The notes under the pieces were generated by a model. It saw only the letters and a list, made by a program, of their open reading frames with translations, ran no database searches and was not told where the DNA came from. DNA of 64,000 nucleotides, from positions 1-64,000 of the forward strand of contig NZ_CAKMSS010000006.1 in assembly GCF_928382285.1 (NCBI RefSeq). The letters are read 5' to 3'. Within the stretch, counting starts at the first letter, position 1; each line of letters begins with the position of its first letter. The DNA comes from Rothia nasimurium (lineage in GTDB: Bacteria > Actinomycetota > Actinomycetes > Actinomycetales > Micrococcaceae). This document shows positions 42,795 to 51,513 of this stretch, one piece after another. The translations under genes and the position numbers were made by a program.

Positions 42795-43994
42795 CTAAGA
42801 CATTGCGGGGACGTCCCAGAGGTTCAGCACGGTGCCGATGCCCTTGCGGACGGCGTTGCGGTAGACCACGGTGCCCCAGGCGACGTCCTCAATGGGCATG
42901 CCGCCGACGGAGTAGACGGTGATTTTTTCTTCGTCGTCCTCGGGGGAGGGGTGGTTGAGGGCTTCGCCCATGTCGCGCAGTTCTTCAGGGGCCATGAGGC
43001 CGTTGTGGATGCGGTCGTTGAACTTGCAACCGATGATGGATACGTAGTTGTGGGACTTGCCGGGTTCGGTTTCTTCAGCCCAGGCGTCGTACATACCGGC
43101 GTTGTCGACGAGTTTACGCACGTCATCGGCGAACATACCCTCGTCGAGGTTGCAGGCGGCGGGCATGGCGAAGAAGGCGCCGGGCTTGACCCATTCGCGG
43201 CGGACGGTGGGGTAGGTTTCGGGGTCGCCCACGTGAATCGAGGTGCAGAAGGTGACGATGTCAGAGTCGCGCACAACCTCTTCGAGTTCCTCAACAGCAA
43301 TGACGTTCATGCCGGGGTAGGTCTCTTCAGCCCAGCTGATGAAGGTATCGATGCCCTTCTGGGAGCGACCGAGCACCTTGATGGTGTCGACGGTGGGGCG
43401 GGCTTCAATGAGGGCTGCGACGGTTGCTTTGGCGATGACGCCGGGGCCCAGCAGGCCGAGCACCTTGGCGTTCTTGGGGGCGAAGCGGCGGGCGCCGACG
43501 CCGGAGGCGCAGCCGGTGCGGTAGGCCGAGAGCAGGTTGGCGCTCATGTAGGCGAGGGGGGCGCCGGAGGTCGCGTCGTTGAGGGTGAGCATGAGAATGG
43601 AGCGGGGTAGGCCAATCTCGCGGTTGTCGATGTTAGAAGCGTAGGTTTTGACGCCCATGGTGCGGAAGGAGCCGCCCAGGTAGGCGGGCATGGCGACGTA
43701 GCGGCGGTCGGGGCCGTCGGCGGGCATGCCTTCGTGGGCGGGGTTGACGGGGAACTGTACCTTAGCGCCGTGGGATTCGCCGTTGTGGCCGGCCATGCGG
43801 TAGTCGCCGCGGGCGTGCAGGGCCAGGGCTTCTTCCATGGCATCGGTGCAGGCGGCGACGTCTTCTACGCCCGCCGCAATCATGTCGGCTTCTGAGAGGT
43901 AGCGGAAGTCGATGCGGGGGAAGACGGGGTTGAGTTCGGGGTCAACGGCTGCGTTGAGGTAGGCGTCGTGTGAAGTCAAGCGGGGGATCTCCAA
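42795..43994 (-). CDS. Ornithine cyclodeaminase/mu-crystallin family protein
   Basis: This protein of about 399 residues has an NAD(P)-binding Rossmann centre (VLGLLGPGVIAKATVAALIE) and family segments MGVKTYASNIDNREIGLPRS and ANLLSAYRTGCASGVGARRF. It is longer than typical ornithine cyclodeaminases (about 330) through N- and C-terminal additions, as in the homologues annotated as tyramine oxidase subunit B. The reaction cannot be assigned. It is monocistronic, preceded by about 200 bases of AT-richer DNA. Confidence 0.75.
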   Translation of the reverse strand: MEIPRLTSHDAYLNAAVDPELNPVFPRIDFRYLSEADMIAAGVEDVAACTDAMEEALALHARGDYRMAGHNGESHGAKVQFPVNPAHEGMPADGPDRRYVAMPAYLGGSFRTMGVKTYASNIDNREIGLPRSILMLTLNDATSGAPLAYMSANLLSAYRTGCASGVGARRFAPKNAKVLGLLGPGVIAKATVAALIEARPTVDTIKVLGRSQKGIDTFISWAEETYPGMNVIAVEELEEVVRDSDIVTFCTSIHVGDPETYPTVRREWVKPGAFFAMPAACNLDEGMFADDVRKLVDNAGMYDAWAEETEPGKSHNYVSIIGCKFNDRIHNGLMAPEELRDMGEALNHPSPEDDEEKITVYSVGGMPIEDVAWGTVVYRNAVRKGIGTVLNLWDVPAMS

Positions 43995-44193
43995 CTGTGA
44001 GTGTTAAAAGTTCAGACGAATCAACATAACACTTTTAAACGCCGCTGATAAATGAGTTTTTGGGCATACCCGACAGCTGGGTGGACACTATTTTGCGTAC
44101 TTCCGCTATAGAGTCGCTTCATCTGCCAAACAGGTTGGGCAAGAATTCATTTGCTGTTGAGCAAAAATCAAACCCTTCTCTGACTGGCCTTAG

Positions 44194-44751
44194 CTATTTG
44201 AGCACCTTCAGAACCATAGGATAAGTGAACACTTCACCGTTATTGGCTTTGACCGCAGCAAGAATATGCACAACGATGAGGGCCACCCACACCGCTATGA
44301 AAACAATCCAGGTAAAGAGACCTGCCAGCCCGAAGGTAACGATAGTAAGTACCCAGGCGGCAATGTTGACCAGCCAGAGGGTGAAGTTGAAATTGAAAGC
44401 CCCTGCAGCAGCTACGCGCACAAACCCGTAGCCCGGCTTGTCCTTATAGATAACCCAGAAAATCAGGGGGCCGATAAAGCTGGCAAAAGATGCGGTCAAC
44501 ACCAGGCCCAGCAGTCCCGAGAGATGGGCAAACATAGCCATGCTTTTAGCATCAGCAGGAATGACGTTGCCGTAAGCATCGTAGGTAGGGGCGCCAAAGC
44601 CAGGCTGCTGCCAGTAACCGTACTGATCTCCCTGAGGCTGCCCCTGCATGCCGGGCTGCTGCTGGGAGGGCTGGCCTTGCTGCGGGTGCGAAGGGCCATT
44701 CTGGCCCTGCTGATTGTAGTTACTGTAGGGGTTCTGGTTCTGCTCGTTCAT
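44194..44751 (-). CDS. DUF4870 (Tic20-like) membrane protein
   Basis: This 185-residue protein has a Gln/Asn/Pro-rich cytoplasmic N-terminus (about 65 residues) and a three- to four-helix membrane domain. That domain carries MAMFAHLSGLLGL, FVRVAAAGAFNFNFTLWLVN and the late VHILAAVKANNGEVFTYPM, the DUF4870 pattern. The function is unknown across the family. It is monocistronic and divergent from nadE. Confidence 0.82.
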   Translation of the reverse strand: MNEQNQNPYSNYNQQGQNGPSHPQQGQPSQQQPGMQGQPQGDQYGYWQQPGFGAPTYDAYGNVIPADAKSMAMFAHLSGLLGLVLTASFASFIGPLIFWVIYKDKPGYGFVRVAAAGAFNFNFTLWLVNIAAWVLTIVTFGLAGLFTWIVFIAVWVALIVVHILAAVKANNGEVFTYPMVLKVLK

Positions 44752-44929
44752 ATCGACCTGTGTTCCGTTCGGGGCTGGTTCTCTCGCTTTCCACTATAGC
44801 CAGCCCGAAGAGGTAAGGGTGAGGAACGTGCTCACTCTCCACCGCGAAATCATTCTCTGGGTGGAGAGTTAACCAATCCGTTACGCCCTGACAGTGAACC
44901 TGATGGGTACCGGGCAGTAGCATAGAGTC

Positions 44930-45754
44930 ATGCGCGATTTACAGGCTCACATCATTGAAGAACTGGGCGTGAAGCCCTCCATCAATCCCACCGAGGAGGT
45001 GCGCAAGCGCGTCCAGTTCCTGGTGGATTACCTCAAGGCCACCGGCACTCGCGGCTTTGTGCTGGGCATTTCGGGTGGGCTGGATTCCACCCTGGCCGGA
45101 CGTCTGTGCCAGCTGGCCGTGGAGCAGCTAGAGCTTGAGGGCGTCGAGGCCGAGTTCATTGCCGTCCGCCTGCCTTACAAGGTGCAGGCCGATGAGGACG
45201 ACGCCCAGGCAGCCCTGCGCTTCATCATGCCCCAGCAGACCGTCACCTACAATATCGCAGAGGCGGTCGATGGCTTCGAATCAGCTTTTGCAACCGCCAC
45301 CGGGCGCCCTATCGCTGACTTCAATAAGGGTAACGTCAAGGCCCGGGCCCGCATGATCGCTCAGTATGCCCTGGCCGGTGAGAAGAATCTGCTGGTGGTC
45401 GGCACCGACCACGGCGCTGAGGCAGTGACCGGTTTCTTCACCAAGTTCGGTGACGGCGGGGCGGATATCATGCCCCTCTTTGGTCTGAATAAGCGCCAGA
45501 ACCGGGCCCTGCTCAAGGTGCTGGGCGCTGATACCCGCCTGTGGGAGAAGGTACCCACCGCCGATTTGCTCGACGGTAAGCCCGGCCGCACCGACGAGGA
45601 CGAGCTTGGCGTTACCTATGACCAGATTGATGACTACCTCGAGGGTAAGGATATCGATCCGGCAGCAGCTGAGAACATCGAGGGCAGGTTCCTGCGGTCG
45701 CGCCACAAGCGCACTACCCCTGTCACGATTTTTGATTCTTGGTATAAGCAGTAA
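44930..45754 (+). CDS. nadE: Ammonia-dependent NAD+ synthetase
   Basis: This 274-residue enzyme makes NAD+ from deamido-NAD+, ATP and ammonia. The PP-loop is [13 protein letters not shown], and the adenylate/metal site is [20 protein letters not shown]. The C-terminus reads [20 protein letters not shown]. No glutaminase domain is present, so ammonia is the donor. The last 45 bases occur again at 47087-47131, marking an insertion at the gene's 3' end that left the protein intact. Confidence 0.96.
   Translation: MRDLQAHIIEELGVKPSINPTEEVRKRVQFLVDYLKATGTRGFVLGISGGLDSTLAGRLCQLAVEQLELEGVEAEFIAVRLPYKVQADEDDAQAALRFIMPQQTVTYNIAEAVDGFESAFATATGRPIADFNKGNVKARARMIAQYALAGEKNLLVVGTDHGAEAVTGFFTKFGDGGADIMPLFGLNKRQNRALLKVLGADTRLWEKVPTADLLDGKPGRTDEDELGVTYDQIDDYLEGKDIDPAAAENIEGRFLRSRHKRTTPVTIFDSWYKQ
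45710..45754 (+). repeat. Left 45-bp direct repeat (current nadE 3' end)
   Basis: CGCACTACCCCTGTCACGAT...GGTATAAGCAGTAA is 41/45 identical by eye to 47087-47131. Three of the four differences are synonymous in the nadE frame; one changes Lys to Arg. It behaves like one attachment site of an element integrated at the gene end. Confidence 0.88.
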
Positions 45755-45765
45755 CATTCAGAGTT

Positions 45766-45824
45766 GGCAAATCTCCACGCTGAGGGTGGTAAATCTCCAC
45801 GCTAAGAGTGGCAAATCTCCACGC
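45766..45824 (+). repeat. Three iterons with exact 22-bp period before the DUF4143 gene
   Basis: GGYAAATCTCCACGC occurs at 45766, 45788 and 45810, spaced exactly 22 bases (two helical turns), with GAG/AGAG-rich spacers. The last copy ends 20 bases before the ATPase start. The spacing suggests a protein binding one DNA face, for autoregulation, or a recombination site. Confidence 0.88.
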
Positions 45825-45843
45825 ACTCTCTAAAATAAGGAGT

Positions 45844-47112
45844 ATGACAGCCTCCTTCCCGCGCCATCTTTACCCCATCTGCCAAGAGCTCCTTTCAGAT
45901 GCCCCCATTATGGTCATCCAAGGAGCCAGGCAGGTGGGGAAATCTACCTTGGCGCAACAACTCGCCGGAGAAAAATCAACCGTCGTTACACTTGATGATG
46001 CCGGTCAACGAGAATTCGCCCAGGCTGATCCCGCTAGATTTCTACAGCAGGCCAATGGGCACACCCTCGTGATTGATGAGCTCCAGCGTGTTCCTGAACT
46101 GACCTTGCAACTCAAAGCGGCCGTTGACCAGGACCGGCGCCCGGGGCGTTTTATCATTACGGGCTCAGCTAACCTTCTCAAAACACGGGGTTCTGGTGAT
46201 TCACTGGCAGGGCGTCAAGAGTCAGTGACGCTTCGCCCCCTGAGTGTCGGTGAACAGCTCTCACTACCCCCTGAAGATTTTGTCAGCTGGGTTCTTGCCG
46301 GAGCACAAGGCGACTTCACCGCCCAGGACCCCGCTCCCTTCGTCCTGAGGGGCGGTTATCCTGTACCTCTGCTCCGCACCAGCGAACGCACTAAACGGTC
46401 GTGGTTCACTAACTATGTTGACGCATTAGCTACTCATGATGCCGCAGAAATTGAAGAAGGAGATTTTTCAGCACATCTCCGAAACCTTATGAGCTATCTT
46501 GCAACTCACGGAGCCCATGAGCTCGTCAAACGCCGAATAGCTCAGCATCTAGGCACCAGTGAAACTACCGTGAACAAATACATCGGGTTGCTTCAACGCA
46601 TGTATCTGCTAGAAGAGGCCCCCGCTTGGGGTCTCAACTATGGCTCTCGGGTTATCCGACGCCCTAAAGTCGGGTTAATAGACACCGGTTTAGCAGCATC
46701 ATTGACCGGGTTCACCCTAGATAAAGTTTCAACCGTTGGGGGAAGAGAACACTATGGCTCTTTACTGGAACAGTTTGTCACCAATGAGCTGCTCAAGCAG
46801 CAAGAATGGAGCGATACGGCCTTCCGTGTGCATCATTTCCGGGAACGCAACCAAGAGGTTGACCTGGTCCTAGAACTCAACGATGGTCGTCTTATCCTCC
46901 TCGAGGTGAAGAGCCGGTCTGTCGCTGGTGTAAGGCAAGCTGGGCATCTTCAGGCTATGAAGGAGCGGTTAGGCGACAGGGTCGCAGCAGCAGCTGTTCT
47001 TTATACTGGTGAACTGGCTTTTTCCCCCGAGCCCTGGCTTCATGTTCTTCCGATATCAGCGCTGTGGGCGCATCCACGCGTTGAGACGCACCACCCCGGT
47101 CACGATTTTTGA
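45844..47112 (+). CDS. AAA-type ATPase with DUF4143 C-terminal domain
   Basis: This 422-residue protein has Walker A VIQGARQVGKSTLAQQL, Walker B HTLVIDELQRVPEL and sensor IITGSANLL in residues 20-150. The C-terminal DUF4143 part (residues 190-410) has a winged-helix-like stretch (IAQHLGTSETTVNKYIGLLQ) and a nuclease-like HHFRERNQEVDLVLELNDGR...LLEVKS core. The ATG at 45844 follows TAAGGAG. Composition is less GC-rich than neighbours. It is bounded by duplicated nadE ends, and its last codons lie in the right copy. This is a widespread but uncharacterised ATPase class often in mobile regions. Confidence 0.85.
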   Translation: MTASFPRHLYPICQELLSDAPIMVIQGARQVGKSTLAQQLAGEKSTVVTLDDAGQREFAQADPARFLQQANGHTLVIDELQRVPELTLQLKAAVDQDRRPGRFIITGSANLLKTRGSGDSLAGRQESVTLRPLSVGEQLSLPPEDFVSWVLAGAQGDFTAQDPAPFVLRGGYPVPLLRTSERTKRSWFTNYVDALATHDAAEIEEGDFSAHLRNLMSYLATHGAHELVKRRIAQHLGTSETTVNKYIGLLQRMYLLEEAPAWGLNYGSRVIRRPKVGLIDTGLAASLTGFTLDKVSTVGGREHYGSLLEQFVTNELLKQQEWSDTAFRVHHFRERNQEVDLVLELNDGRLILLEVKSRSVAGVRQAGHLQAMKERLGDRVAAAAVLYTGELAFSPEPWLHVLPISALWAHPRVETHHPGHDF

Positions 47113-47131
47113 TTCCTGGTATAGGCAGTAA
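47087..47131 (+). repeat. Right 45-bp direct repeat (displaced, ancestral nadE 3' end)
   Basis: In the nadE frame this copy still reads [18 protein letters not shown]. It overlaps the 3' end of the PAP2 gene, so it is probably the original nadE end, cut off when the 1377-bp unit was inserted. Confidence 0.85.
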
Positions 47132-47837
47132 AAACGGCCAGGTGCACCAGGCAGGCGATTGCCAGGCCCAGGGCTAGGCCGCCGACCACGTCGGTAGCCC
47201 AGTGCACCCCCACATAGATACGGGAAAACCCGATGGTCACCGCGAGGACGCCGAGCCCTGCTCCCAGGGCTCGGCGTCCTTTCTGTGTCAGGGCGGGGTA
47301 GGCGGTAAGGAAGAGGGCAGCGCAGAAGGCAGCGGTGCTGGTGGAATGCCCCGAGGGGAAAGAGAAAGTTAGTTCCTCCACCAGGCGGTGGGTAAGGGAG
47401 GGGCGGGGGCGGTCCATCAGATTTTTGAGGACGGTGACGGTGAGCGGGGCCAGGATCATGGTTACGCCCAGGGTCGCCAGGGGCCAGGCAGAGCGGTAGC
47501 GCCAGGTGAAGATCCCCAAGGCTACCAGCACATAGATTGTCATGGGCAGGGTATTAAAAGCCTGGGTGAGCGCCGAGAAGAAGGTATCGAGTGCAGCGGT
47601 GCGCCAGGTCAGCGATGCCTGCCAGATGGCATCGTCGATAGGGTTCGTGAGGGCCTGGGCATTGACCAGCCACATGGCCACAAACACCAGTAGACCCGCT
47701 AGGCCGGTGCGGGCTAGGTGGGGGCCGAGCCTCGCCAGCTCGCCGAGGGCAGGAAGGCGGGCGGGAGCGTCCTTGTGTTCAGCGGGCGGACGGACGCGCA
47801 CCCCACCTGGGCGGGGCTGTTGGGGGCTGTGGTTCAC
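47100..47837 (-). CDS. PAP2-family phosphatase (membrane)
   Basis: This 245-residue protein has a Pro/Arg-rich N-terminus and about five membrane helices. The acid-phosphatase motifs are KNLMDRPRPS, FSFPSGHSTSTAAF and SRIYVGVHWATDVVGG, with the catalytic histidines intact. It probably dephosphorylates undecaprenyl pyrophosphate or phosphatidic acid. Its 3' end overlaps the displaced nadE end and the DUF4143 stop on the other strand. Confidence 0.9.
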   Translation of the reverse strand: MNHSPQQPRPGGVRVRPPAEHKDAPARLPALGELARLGPHLARTGLAGLLVFVAMWLVNAQALTNPIDDAIWQASLTWRTAALDTFFSALTQAFNTLPMTIYVLVALGIFTWRYRSAWPLATLGVTMILAPLTVTVLKNLMDRPRPSLTHRLVEELTFSFPSGHSTSTAAFCAALFLTAYPALTQKGRRALGAGLGVLAVTIGFSRIYVGVHWATDVVGGLALGLAIACLVHLAVFTAYTRNQKS

Positions 47838-47932
47838 GGGGTACCTCTCTTGACGGGAGCACCCTCTAGGATACCGGTTGGCCAGGCTGGGCTTCTCTGC
47901 CCAGTTCCGGGCCGGGCCAGTAAGCTGGTGCT

Positions 47933-48388
47933 ATGTCTGATATACCCAAAGAGTTTTATCTTGATAAGTCCGATCCGGCAGCCTGGGCAGCTTTTGGTGC
48001 CCTGAGTAAGCAGGCTGGTGCTTCAGCCCGCGCAGCGGGGCTTGATGACCAGCTGATTGAGCTGGTCTGCCTGCGCATTTCACAGATCAATGGCTGTGCC
48101 TACTGCCTGAAGGTGCACACCAAACGCGCTACTAAGGCCGGGCTGAGCGAGAACCGCCGGGCCCTGGTGGGCGTCTGGGAGGAAAGCAGTGAATATAGCC
48201 TGACTGAAAAGGCTGCCCTCTTTTTGGCTGAGACGGTGACCAAGCTTCCCTGCCCCGAGGACCGCGATTTTGCCCGCACCTACGCCCGGGGCGTGCTGAC
48301 CGATGAGCAGTACAGCGCCGTGCAGTGGCTGGCGATTTCAATGAACGCAGCTAACCGTATTTCGATTATGTCCCAGCACCCGGCCTAA
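47933..48388 (+). CDS. AhpD-like carboxymuconolactone decarboxylase-family protein
   Basis: This 151-residue, all-helical protein has the redox motif NGCAYCLKVHTKRA (CxxC plus His), which in AhpD-type proteins reduces peroxiredoxins or acts as an alkylhydroperoxidase. The family segment ELVCLRISQI precedes it. It is monocistronic. The partner and substrate are unknown. Confidence 0.88.
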   Translation: MSDIPKEFYLDKSDPAAWAAFGALSKQAGASARAAGLDDQLIELVCLRISQINGCAYCLKVHTKRATKAGLSENRRALVGVWEESSEYSLTEKAALFLAETVTKLPCPEDRDFARTYARGVLTDEQYSAVQWLAISMNAANRISIMSQHPA

Positions 48389-48456
48389 CCACCCGCCCGG
48401 GAATACCTGACCAGGCAAAGTGTTGAGGTAGGTAGACCCGATGAAAGGACTTTCCC

Positions 48457-48822
48457 ATGAACGCCACCCTTGAGAACCCGGTTATTACCGAACGCGAAGA
48501 AGGCGGACGCGGCGCCTACGAAATCTTTGCCGACAGTTCCGGTAGTCCGGCGGGCTTCACCGAGTTCTTCGCCTACACCGAAGGCGGGGTCAAGCAGCGC
48601 ATCTTCCCCCACACGGTGGTGAAGGAGGAATTCGGCGGGCACGGGCTGGCATCCAAGCTCGTCAAAAGCGCCCTCGACCAGGCCATTGAGGCCGGGTACG
48701 AACCGGTCATTGTCTGCCCCTACATCAAGGGCTGGGTGGAGAAGCACCCCGACTACGCCGACAAGACCCGCAAGCCCGAACCTGCCCACCTGCGCTTTTT
48801 AGCGAAGGCAGTGCGTGGCTAA
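48457..48822 (+). CDS. Small GNAT acetyltransferase (YjdJ/NATD1-like)
   Basis: This 121-residue minimal GNAT domain has VVKEEFGGHGLASKLVKSAL with the acetyl-CoA loop GGHGLA, then PVIVCPYIKGWVEKHPDY, the signature of the Acetyltransf_CG (NATD1/YjdJ) group. The substrate is unknown. It sits 68 bases after the AhpD-like gene with its own AAAGGA site. Confidence 0.85.
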   Translation: MNATLENPVITEREEGGRGAYEIFADSSGSPAGFTEFFAYTEGGVKQRIFPHTVVKEEFGGHGLASKLVKSALDQAIEAGYEPVIVCPYIKGWVEKHPDYADKTRKPEPAHLRFLAKAVRG

Positions 48823-48853
48823 GACGCCTTCACTCAGCCTAAACATTTACGTA

Positions 48854-48964
48854 GAAGCGACGAAGGTTCACGCTCGCTGCCGACCCTCTCGCTGGTTCGC
48901 TTCGCTCACAAGCGATTCACGCCAGCCCCGAGCCAGCAGCTTCGCTGTGAACCTTCGTCGCTTC
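48854..48964 (+). repeat. Structured element family D, copy 2
   Basis: Outer arms GAAGCGACGAAGGTTCAC (48854-48871) and GTGAACCTTCGTCGCTTC (48947-48964) are perfect over 18 bases and unrelated to those of copy 1. The core is GACCCTCTCGC...AAGCGATTCACGCCAGCCCCG, with a short GCTGC/GCAGC inner stem. It lies between the convergent GNAT and M18 genes. Confidence 0.88.
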
Positions 48965-48972
48965 TTTCCGTG

Positions 48973-50277
48973 TTAGACCCGGTAGAACCCCTCAATAGCG
49001 CGGGTCAGGTAGGCCATGTCAGCAACGGTGGTAAGTTCGCGGGCTGAGTGCATGGAGAGCAGGCCGACGCCGACGTCCACGGTGCGCATGCCTAAGCGGG
49101 TGGCGGTGATGGGGCCGATGGTGGAGCCGCAAGGCACGTTGTTGTTGGAGACAAACTCCTGGTAGGGCACCTTGGCCAGGGCGCAGGCCTGGGCGAAGAT
49201 TCCGGCACCAACGGCGTCGGTGGCATAGCGCTGGTTGGCGTTGATTTTGAGCAGGGGCCCGCCGCCGGGCACGGGGCGGACGGTCGGGTCGTGGTGCCCG
49301 GCGTAGTTGGGGTGCACCAGGTGGCCAGCGTCCGAGGAAAGGCAGACCGACTCAGAGATGGAGCGGCGGTAGGCTTCAGCGGACTCGCCGCGGGCTTCGG
49401 AGAGCCGAACCAGGACGTCCTCAAGGAAGGGCCCAGCGGCCCCGGAACGCGATTCTGAGCCGATTTCTTCGTGATCAAAGGCGGCGAGCACGGCGGTCTG
49501 GGCCGACTCTACCCCGGCCTCGGCGTAGCGGATGAGGGCGGTGAGGCCGGCGTGGACGGAGCTGAGGTTGTCCAGGCGGCCCGACGCAAAGAGCTCGTCG
49601 TTTTCACCGAAGACGCGGGGTTCGGCGGAGTCGGCGAACATGAGGTCGTAGCCCACGATGGTTTCGGGATCGATGGGCCCGCCATCGGCATGTTTGGCCA
49701 GGTAGGCGAGCACGTCGCCGGTGGAGTCGCCGAAGCCCCAGACGGGGTAGAGGTTGCCCTGCTTGTCGAGTTTGAGGCCCTCGTTGGCGGCGCGATCCAG
49801 GTGGATGGCGAGCTGGGGGACGCGGGCAATCGGCCCGGTGGCAACCAAGCGGGTTTCGAGCGCTCCGTCCACCAGCACAGTCAGGCGACCGGCCAGGCGC
49901 AGTTCGCGGTCCAGCCAGGAGTTGAGCAGAGGGCCACCGTAAACTTCGACCCCCACCTGGTTCCAGGTCAGGGTGCGCACCGAGGACTTAGGCTTGACCT
50001 TGAAGCCGGGGGAATCAGTGTGGGCCCCCAGCACCCGGTAGCTCTCATGCTGAGCACTACCGGCCCAGGCGATGATGGCACCATCACGCACCACGAAGTG
50101 CTTGCCGGTCGCAGCTGAGCTGCCCCAGGCGTCCTGTTCGCTCAGCTCGGTGAAGCCAGCGGCGGTAAGGCGGCGGGCAGCCTCAGCCGCCGCGTGGAAG
50201 GAGGTGGGGGAGGCGGTCACAAAGGCAGCTAAATCATCAATATTGGCTCGGGCATCGAAAGTCTGTGAAAGAGTCAT
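48973..50277 (-). CDS. apeB: M18-family aminopeptidase
   Basis: This 434-residue cytosolic zinc aminopeptidase has a metal site spread over LGAHTDSPGFKVKP, ASGRLDNLSSVHAGL, AFDHEEIGSESRSGA, CLSSDAGHLVHPNY and the late GLLSMHSARE, all intact. It releases N-terminal residues from peptides. The ATG at 50277 gives normal family length; upstream in-frame ATGs (50286, 50322) add residues with no clear ribosome site. It lies 10 bases after the CPBP gene, so they are likely co-transcribed. Confidence 0.92.
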   Translation of the reverse strand: MTLSQTFDARANIDDLAAFVTASPTSFHAAAEAARRLTAAGFTELSEQDAWGSSAATGKHFVVRDGAIIAWAGSAQHESYRVLGAHTDSPGFKVKPKSSVRTLTWNQVGVEVYGGPLLNSWLDRELRLAGRLTVLVDGALETRLVATGPIARVPQLAIHLDRAANEGLKLDKQGNLYPVWGFGDSTGDVLAYLAKHADGGPIDPETIVGYDLMFADSAEPRVFGENDELFASGRLDNLSSVHAGLTALIRYAEAGVESAQTAVLAAFDHEEIGSESRSGAAGPFLEDVLVRLSEARGESAEAYRRSISESVCLSSDAGHLVHPNYAGHHDPTVRPVPGGGPLLKINANQRYATDAVGAGIFAQACALAKVPYQEFVSNNNVPCGSTIGPITATRLGMRTVDVGVGLLSMHSARELTTVADMAYLTRAIEGFYRV

Positions 50278-50287
50278 AGACCACATT

Positions 50288-51436
50288 TTACCGGACAGGC
50301 TGTGCGCCCTCAGGGTGGCCACCCTTGACCCATACCTGGGCGGTACGGGTGCATTCTATGCCCTTCTTACGGGCCACCCAGATAACTACCAGCACGAACA
50401 GGCCGTTCGATACCAGTGCCGAGATAAACATGCCCACGGTAGAGCCCTGCTGCAGGAAGGGGTCTGCCATGCCCAGCACACCAAAGCTCATAGCCAGCAG
50501 ATTATTGACCACGTGCAGAGCAATAGCCGCTTCGAGCCCACCGGTGCGCCAGGTAATGTACCCGGCAGCCAGGCCCATGACCAGCACGGAAAGCTGGCCC
50601 CACAGGTCGTAGAGGTGCCCCAGCATAAAGAGCGGGGCCGGAATCACAATGGCCCAGGCAGGGTGTTTCAGCCAGCGGCCGATGGTCTGCATGAGATAGC
50701 CGCGGAAGACCAGCTCTTCGGCGTAGGCCTGCACCGGAACGACCAGGATAATGGCCACCAGCATGGCGATCAGACCGCCGGTAGGTAGGCTGGTGCTGGG
50801 AATATAGCGGGCTCCCACAGCAAGATCGAAGGCCAGGGGCAGAACCACAACGAGCAGAGCCGCTAGACCGCAGCAGGTAGCCAGCCAGTCCCAGCGCATA
50901 CGCCCGGTGACCGAGTGAATCAGGCCCCAGGGCTTAGGCCCCAGAATCAGGCGGGCAAGCCAGAGGGCAGGGAACATGAGAGCTACAGACCCGAAGAGGA
51001 AGACGAACGTGGCGGGGCTCCGCAGGGCCTCTTGTTCAAGGATTCCCGGGCTCGCAGCGAGGATGAGGTAGCTGGGGTCAGCGGGCAGAGCGGGGTCAAG
51101 GCCCAGCAGGAGCACGAAGAAGAAGGCAACAACCAGCAGCAGGGAGAGCACCAGGTAGAGAGGCACCCCGATGACGGCTTCAACCAGGGGCTTCCACCAG
51201 GCACCTTTAGGGTCGGCGTGGGAAAGCCGGTGGTAGCCCAGATTCTGCTTCTCCTGCCGATAGCCGGGTCGCCAGCCGATCGGTGGCAGGGGTACCGGGT
51301 TGGGGTGGGATGCAAGCGGGTGGGGCACCTGCCCCTGTATCTGGGCGGACGCCGGTGCGGCACCGGGTGCCGCACCCGGCGCTGGGTGGTGGGCAGGTGT
51401 TTGCCAGGGAATGTACGGGTCGTTGGGAGTGCTCAT
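50288..51436 (-). CDS. CPBP-family intramembrane glutamic protease
   Basis: This 382-residue protein has a Pro/Ala-rich N-terminal tail (about 60 residues) and about eight membrane helices. CPBP motifs are EELVFRGYLMQTIGR (catalytic Glu pair and Arg), PAPLFMLGHLYD (His) and IALHVVNNLLAM (His, Asn). The family includes CAAX-type proteases and bacteriocin-immunity proteins; the role here is unknown. It is upstream of the M18 gene in the same operon. Confidence 0.88.
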   Translation of the reverse strand: MSTPNDPYIPWQTPAHHPAPGAAPGAAPASAQIQGQVPHPLASHPNPVPLPPIGWRPGYRQEKQNLGYHRLSHADPKGAWWKPLVEAVIGVPLYLVLSLLLVVAFFFVLLLGLDPALPADPSYLILAASPGILEQEALRSPATFVFLFGSVALMFPALWLARLILGPKPWGLIHSVTGRMRWDWLATCCGLAALLVVVLPLAFDLAVGARYIPSTSLPTGGLIAMLVAIILVVPVQAYAEELVFRGYLMQTIGRWLKHPAWAIVIPAPLFMLGHLYDLWGQLSVLVMGLAAGYITWRTGGLEAAIALHVVNNLLAMSFGVLGMADPFLQQGSTVGMFISALVSNGLFVLVVIWVARKKGIECTRTAQVWVKGGHPEGAQPVR

Positions 51437-51513
51437 GTCTCTACCCTAGCGAAACCCGCCCTGCCCCGTGCAAGGGGAGGGCGGGCGTCCGCGTCATAAA
51501 CCGGTCCGAGGCG

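Noticed and set aside
45710..47131. IS element around the DUF4143 gene
   Set aside because: Flanking repeats are direct, 45 bp and derived from nadE; there are no terminal inverted repeats and no transposase.
50288..51436. Rhomboid-type or M50 protease
   Set aside because: EEXXXR plus later His and HXXXN motifs are those of CPBP glutamic proteases.
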